Shown here piece after piece: positions 58,520 to 64,000 of a DNA stretch of 64,000 nt (positions are counted from its first letter, which is position 1; every line of letters begins with the position of its first letter). The notes under the pieces are model-generated. The model saw only the letters and a program-made list of their open reading frames with translations, ran no database searches and was not told the origin of the DNA. Origin of the DNA: Anniella stebbinsi. Taxonomy: Eukaryota > Chordata > Lepidosauria > Squamata > Anniellidae. The stretch covers positions 17,772,001-17,836,000 of the forward strand of contig JARDYH010000003.1 of the NCBI GenBank assembly GCA_029215795.1, read 5' to 3'. The position numbers and the translations under genes are program-made.

Positions 58520-60925
58520 AACATATGCGTAAATCAGGCCTACAGAATTAGAATACATGCACAGCACAGCAACCAGCCTTCAGCAGCAACTCTAAAAAAT
58601 CAGTTATAAAAATACCTAAGTGATCAAGCTTTTCTAGCGATCAGGTGTTTGGGACCTGCTTTCTGTCGATTGTGGAACTACCATAGTAATCCCATCAGTA
58701 TGGGCAGGGCATATAGCAGATGTCATGCCCCGAAGCTACTCTGCTACTGTTCTGCTGTCTTCTCCTTGGCAAGGATGACAGACGGATTTTACTGGATATA
58801 TAAATGGCTCAACTTCACTTTTGAAAACTTTTATCTTAAATATACATTCAACAGGGGCAAGCGAAAATTGCTTTAAAATATATGTCTAAAAAACATAATT
58901 TTTGTAAGCTCCTCCCATATTGCCAAGCCATTAAAAAAAAAACCCAGCAAACACGCTGATGGCATTATTACAACATTTCTTCAGATAAAGGTCTGCACAT
59001 CCTTAAGGTGTCTTAGCTGCTATTCATTTTCCTACCCAGCACAAATCCTGTGCTATTAACCGCTGTCTGCGACAAGCAAAACCTGACGCATTACCCATTA
59101 CTCCATCTCCATGCCAGGGAATGGTTTGGCTGTTGGGAGGGAGTGTTTGCTTGCTGCAGAGAGATGTTATGGGAGCTTTGGCGGGTGGAGGGAAGATGGC
59201 AACTCTATAGGGAGAGCTCCATTACCAAAGCAAAAGAGAAAAGCATTCTGCCCAAGACCTGGTTCTACCCCACGAGCAAAAGCACTCATGATTAATAATA
59301 AGGAAGGAATCTTGACCCAAACTGCCTCGTGAATCTGTACATCGGGAAAGGCCATAAAGTTGGCAACAGTCACTCCATGTCAGTCTCTTTTGAGAGGCCG
59401 GCTTGCATCAAAAGTAAAATGACTCAAACAGGAAGTCCTCCAATCCCAATGTTTACTTGGAAGTAAGCACCACCATACAAGTAAGGGTGTTTTAGGAGTG
59501 CAGCTTCAGACGCAGATTCCCACAGGAGGAACGTGACCCCATATCGACTCCTCAACGGACACAGGCTAGGAGAAAATCAGTATTGATGTATTTTTCAGCT
59601 GCATTCATTATCAGACCAGATTCTAAGTCCTTAAAGAAGTTCCTGCAGCGCTGCGTCCTCCAACCCCACAGCTGAAAGGTCACCTTAGCTGGCTTGTATT
59701 TGGTGGCTTGTCAATACGTTCTCCAGTGAGTATCGTTTTGTCATCCTAAAGTGGAGACACCTAGTCTTGAATTGGAGGGCCAGAGTGTGGAGGAAATACA
59801 GCCAATCGGGCTTGATGGAAAAGCTGGAGCAGCCTGTACAGGAAGGGCAGGGATGTGGGAGATGCTGGGAAAGAGAAATGGAAGAAGATTGTTTTCATTT
59901 TTCATCTACACCAATCACAAAAACCCATGAAACTGGCCAGACGTCTCTCCTCTAAGTGTAAACAAATCCTCCCCAAGTCCTCACATTGCTAAAATAAACC
60001 TCGGACACAGCTGGGATGCCTTCACAATATGAAAAGGCATTTCTGACACCGGTGCCAGTTCCAAGCTTTTGAAGGCACTTGGGGAAGATGACCTCAGTGG
60101 GGGCCCCTCCTTCAGTGAGCCTACGTTCTCATGGCCATCATCACCAGCTGCTATTGCTCTTCATCTTCTTTCTCAGCCCATTCTCACCACTTGCTTGCTT
60201 GACAGGCAGGGAGCAATTTGGCAATGTCATTTCCTGCCCCTCCTTCACACCACCACCACTGCCTGGGCCAGAGGAAGAGGCAGATGAACAAGCAGATGGC
60301 AATGGGGAAGAGGAGCAACTCCAGGGGACTCTCGTCAGTGGGCCACTGCTGGGGTGTGGGCCCTTGGCAAGTACCCAACCATGCCTACCATTGATGCCAG
60401 CACCACCTCTCTTTCAAATTCATTAACCTACTTGGCCCCTTTACAGCTGCTTGGCTGCAATTGTCAGGTTCCTCTTGAATGCTCAGTCTTTCTTTTTTTT
60501 TTTTTTTGGTATCATTGAGGCAAACATTCCAGAGCTTCACCTAGCAACCAAGGTGGACCAGTTCAGGCTGGTAAACTTAAACCAGTGGGGAAATATCTAT
60601 GCCCTAATGATAAGTAAAGAAGAGCTGGGACATTTTTTGCATTAAAACAAAACAGAAACAATGAACATCCTCAAAGCTCTAGATGTCACGTTCAGTAGAA
60701 TCACGTGTGGCGCCAGATGCTACCATTTCAGGTACGGCATCAGGTATGCAAATAAAAATAGCAGGTCATCGAGAAGGGTTTGCCTTCTGCTCCCTGATGT
60801 GGAAGTTTTTCTGTGTGTCGTGAATTGTATTGCATTGTACCAAATGAATTTGATGGGTTTTGTTGCTCGTTTGGAAAGCTTGAAGCTGTTTTTGAAGCAT
60901 GGGGTGGGATGTGGATTTAATCAAA
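58520..60925. other. Long stretch without recognised gene
   Basis: ORFs here lack family character. The last PEX26 exon should lie between 62,130 and this area but was not identified. Confidence 0.5.
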
Positions 60926-60929
60926 TTTT

Positions 60930-61042
60930 CCCCAAACTGGGGCCTTCCAGTTGTGCTAGACTACAATTCCAATAATCCCCAGTGTGGCAATGCTGCCTGG
61001 GAGTTGTAGTCCAACAAATCTGGAAGGCACCAGGTTGTAGTG
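60930..61042. repeat. Palindromic MITE (CCAGTTGTGCTAGACTACAATTCC)
   Basis: CAAACTGGGGCCTTCCAGTTG faces AATCTGGAAGGCACCAGGTTG. Confidence 0.65.
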
Positions 61043-61349
61043 TTGATTTAATTCAATAATTAAATCAAGACTCCATCCCCACCTACAGTTTGCAGTGGTA
61101 CAATCCAGCAAGAGCTCCACATATGATCCTGATGATTATGTAGCATGGTTCACATTTTGAGATGTTTTAGGGGCAATCTGACTCAGGCGATGGAAATGTT
61201 GTGTGTGTATGGTGGAGCAAGCCAAGAGAATGGTGTCAGGGAGTCATTGGGAAAGATAAGAACATCCCAACTGCTATATCACTGTAAGGGGATGATACAC
61301 AACCAGGTATGGATCAACCTAGATGCAAATGGAAAGACCTCTTGGTCTT

Positions 61350-61350
61350 G

Positions 61351-61391
<41 letters not shown>

Positions 61392-61392
61392 T
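61350..61392. repeat. (CT)n(CA)n microsatellite
   Basis: Runs of CT then CA dinucleotides, 30 bp before the second 135-bp direct repeat. Confidence 0.95.
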
Positions 61393-61421
61393 GCATCCAG
61401 CCCGCCCATGAAGTTTACATC

Positions 61422-61556
61422 CTGGATCCTGCACAAGGTCCTGGATGCGTATAGCTGACTCACAGCAGACTGGAGGCAAGCCAAGGTTATAGCAACATGA
61501 AAACCCAACTCCTTTGCTTCCTGGACACTGTGTCCAGCTTCATTCTCCTTCCGCGC
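61422..61556 (+). repeat. 135-bp direct repeat, unit 2
   Basis: 133 of 135 positions equal to 56,410-56,544, in the same orientation, 5,012 bp away. Confidence 0.85.
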
Positions 61557-61631
61557 CTTCCTGGGCTCTGATTCTAGGGACTGTCCCCAGGCCCAAACCA
61601 TCTATCCCCTAACTCTTGAACCTCAGTTTCA

Positions 61632-61908
61632 GTAGGCAAGGCTAGCCCAAGACACTTTGCTGTCTGAGCAGAAGAACAAAATGGCACACCTTGTCATTCC
61701 ATGTAGAAAAGCCTTTCTTCAAGACTAAACATCTTTCTTCAACACTGATGGGACAGTATCCTCCTGATCGCAGCAGGCTAGCTTAGGGGGCGTAGAGAAA
61801 CCCACATGGCACACAATTCTCTCCTCTAACACCTTGCTGCTGCCTCCCAGCATTTGCCACCTAAGGCAACCGCCCCACCTTGTCTAATGATCGGGCCGGC
61901 CCTGTCTG
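61632..61908. mobile_element. hAT-like repeat with GGCTAGCCC / GGGCCGGCC ends
   Basis: Starts AAGGCTAGCCCAAGACA and ends GATCGGGCCGGCCCTG. It shares TTGCTGTCTGAG and CTCTAACACCTTG text with 26,640-27,480. Confidence 0.6.
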
Positions 61909-62130
61909 TAAGGGCCTTTCTACCGTCCTGCCTCAGATATTCAAAGCCTTACCAGCAACAGTCTGGACAGAGCTCTGCAAATCATTCCAGAAATCCATAT
62001 CCCAGCCAAACACTGAAGATTTCTCCTGTTCAAGTTATCATATCCCACTTTCTAAGTCCCTAATTTCTAATTCTCTATAAGTAAGAAGAAGTTATAGGCA
62101 GTAATATATGGGTATGTCTGTCTCTCTCAC

Positions 62131-62280
62131 CTGGGTCAAGTCGCACTACAATGACACACAACATGAAAGCAGCCAAAAGTGTCTTTTTGTAGGAGATGGA
62201 GCAAAACTGGCCTGCTAAGGATCCCAGCACTCTGCCCAGCTGTGCCAATATCGTCAACATCTTCTGGGACACCGAACCTG
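62131..62280 (-). CDS. PEX26: PEX26 exon encoding the transmembrane anchor (partial gene)
   Basis: 150 bp with acceptor TTGTACAG and donor GTGAGAGA. It encodes GSVSQKMLTILAQLG..., then the hydrophobic stretch KKTLLAAFMLCVIVVRLDP, matching the C-terminal region of PEX26, the tail-anchored peroxisomal membrane protein that docks the PEX1-PEX6 ATPase for recycling of import receptors. The basic KK before the helix and RLDP after it are conserved landmarks. Upstream exons lie beyond the right edge or are displaced by the copia element. The terminal exon was not found. The identity is supported by TUBA8 lying next door. Confidence 0.85.
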
Positions 62281-62411
62281 CTGTACAAGACAACAAAGTT
62301 TCACCAGGGAAAACAGCACCAGGTGAGATATTTCTCTCAAAGGTGGCTTTTAAAGTTCTTTCATGACAGGATCTGTGGAAATCACTTTTTCTTAGAGGGC
62401 TTCCAGATAGT

Positions 62412-62600
62412 GACCTTGTTTAGATGACACGCTAAACCACGATGGTTAAGCATTTTGAGCAAAACATTATGGCTTAGTGTGTCGTATGAGCCATCCCGAA
62501 CCATGGTGGCTACATAACCACGGTTTAAACATGCTCATTAATCATTTGCTGCAAAAGGGTTAGCAGCCTAACCATGGCTTAGCCTGTCATTTTAACAGGT
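62412..62600. mobile_element. Palindromic MITE, TTTAGATGACACGCTAAACCA family
   Basis: Left TGTTTAGATGACACGCTAAA, right TTAGCCTGTCATTTTAACAG, with ACCATGG words inside. Relatives at 18,305-18,500 and 51,688-51,870. Confidence 0.65.
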
Positions 62601-62686
62601 GCAAAGAAGTCATATAAGGACTGCACAGCCATCGCTAATTTCTTGTGGATAAATCCAAGAACAGACTTTGCAACATAGAGCTGATC

Positions 62687-63252
62687 TGTTACAGACAAGA
62701 CTTTAGGTTCACAAAACCTTCGTCATGTCAGAGTTTGTGATGCACTGCACTCTCTGAGCATGTACAGAATGCAAGCACATAGCAGCGGAATGACAGCAGA
62801 GCTCACTGGTAGTAGATAGATATCTTGGTAGTCAGAAAACACTCAGACACAGCAGTGTTTTAAACTACTAAGTTTTACTGTACAAGTATATACAGAGAAG
62901 AAACATTCATCTAATCTCTTTACACAGTATTAACTAGCACCAACTACAACTTCTACAACGTCTCATCTAGCATTACTCACATCATCACTCACACTGTTTC
63001 TCCACATGCTGTACATTTATAGCACTGTGGACTTCTCACAGCGTTGGCTGCACATCTCTCTATATGTTGCTATGCTTTCTAGCACGCAGGGAAGAATACC
63101 AAATGACCTTGGTCTTTAAGTGCTTACTAGCTGCACTTGATTTGGCAACTGTACAGAGTACTTGAGATATCAAGTCATCTTATGTCTCTCTTTTTGCTTA
63201 GTAACAGAAAAAATACATTTGCTTTTACATTAAACCAAATAAAATCTTAACA
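62687..63252 (-). mobile_element. 3' LTR of a Ty1/copia element
   Basis: 566 bp with termini TGTTA and TAACA read on the minus strand. A polypurine tract (AGAAAAAAAGAAAAG) directly precedes it at 63,253-63,270, and a CTATAAATG box is inside near 63,015. It follows the copia RNase H coding region in the correct order. Confidence 0.75.
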
Positions 63253-63284
63253 CTTTTCTTTTTTTCTGTAACTAACAAACATTT

Positions 63285-64000
63285 TTATTTTGTCTGATAT
63301 TTTAGTATTTTAAGCTGTTTTGTTAATTGTTTGTGTCTTTGTATATTCAAAGGTTTTGTCAATATATCAGCTACATTTACTTTGGTGTTACAATAAACAA
63401 GTTCAATCAATTTATCATGTACAGCTTGTCTTACATTGCAGTAACGAATATCGACATGTTTACTCTTTGCGTTCACTTTTTCAGACATTGCTATATGAAT
63501 GCAAGTCTGATTGTTTTTAAAAACTTTAATTGGAGTTTTCATTTGTAACTTTATATTTTTTAATAATTGGATGAACTAAATTATTTCTGTACAAGCTTCA
63601 GACAATGCTGAGAACTCAGCTTCTGAGGTAGACAGGGCAATTAATCGTTGTTTTCTGGATTTTTACTTTATTAAACTGTTGCTCAGTTTTATTACAATTC
63701 TTGAGGTGGATTTCTTGTCTTGATTGTCACTAGTTCAGTCACTGTCTGTGTAACATTTTAGTGATAATGTGTCTAATGGTCTTAATTTTAAAGACACATT
63801 AATATTTTTTAAGTACTTGAGTACTTTTTTAACTGCTTGTTAGGCACTATTCGTTGGTTTGGACATAAATTTGCTCAATATGCTAACTGCATTAGCTAAA
63901 TCTGGCCTAGACTATTGAGCTAAATAGAGTAGATTTTTTATTGCTGACTGGTATAGGTCTCTGTCACAAAATTCTGTGTCATTGTTATTATATTGGAAAT
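63285..64000 (-). pseudogene. Ty1/copia polymerase, RNase H end (continues beyond the window)
   Basis: In the main frame, from the right edge: YQSAIKNLLYLAQ (end of the reverse transcriptase), SKFMSKPTN, VKKVLKYLKN, CYTDSD (first RNase H acidic site), IALSTSEAEFSALSEA, then an open 85-codon terminus KTPIKVFKNNQTCIHIA ... KHVDIRYCNVRQ ... VNVADILTKPL. These are hallmark copia motifs. At least four in-frame stops make it inactive. Copia elements are scarce in amniote genomes. Confidence 0.85.

Noticed and set aside
61910..62010. Minus-strand ORF as the last PEX26 exon
   Set aside because: Acceptors in the right phase give either an early stop or a peptide without convincing similarity to the PEX26 C-terminus.

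Overview
This is a vertebrate genomic window with long introns, GT-AG splice sites and very dense interspersed repeats. The repeat mix (CR1- and L2-type LINEs, tRNA-derived SINEs, many hAT-like MITEs, a Ty1/copia element) and the gene neighbourhood (PEX26 next to TUBA8, as in human 22q11) suggest a squamate reptile, probably a lizard. The species is inferred, not seen.

Genes. All secure genes lie on the minus strand. From high to low coordinates they are: one internal exon of PEX26 (62,131-62,280, transmembrane anchor); a divergent TUBA8-like alpha-tubulin (exons 2-5 at 53,126 down to 35,875; 448 aa if the ATG exon is added); and TUBA8 (exons 2-5 at 18,910 down to 11,936; 449 aa). Both tubulins keep the exon pattern ATG / 220-223 / 149 / 681 / 294 bp. 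A tiny first exon holding only the ATG is proposed for each, at 25,445 and 57,687. Near 4.2-5.2 kb a CpG-containing stretch has divergent possible first exons of unidentified genes.

Region by region. 1-2.7 kb: 5' part of a LINE-like retroelement on the minus strand, with tandem repeats. 2.7-11.9 kb: intergenic, filled with MITEs, a 1.3-kb foldback, a SINE and a CR1 fragment. 11.9-25.4 kb: TUBA8 and its repeat-filled introns. 25.5-35.8 kb: intergenic, with a nearly full-length but dead L2-type LINE inserted in a gypsy integrase relic. 35.9-57.7 kb: the TUBA8-like gene, whose intron 2 (41.3-52.9 kb) carries the most unusual object in the window. 57.7-64 kb: spacer, the PEX26 exon and a Ty1/copia element running off the right edge.

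Most interesting structure. At 44,791-52,524 there is an old 7.7-kb element bounded by about 455-bp inverted repeats built from about 150-bp subrepeats with CCATTTT...AAAATGG cores. On its minus strand are dispersed, collinear remnants of one large protein with a possible nuclease-like middle part and a C-terminal cysteine cluster. Later insertions cut it up: a 1.3-kb hAT foldback, a LINE fragment and several MITEs. I recognise the protein type as an uncharacterised multicopy animal family but cannot assign a named transposon superfamily.
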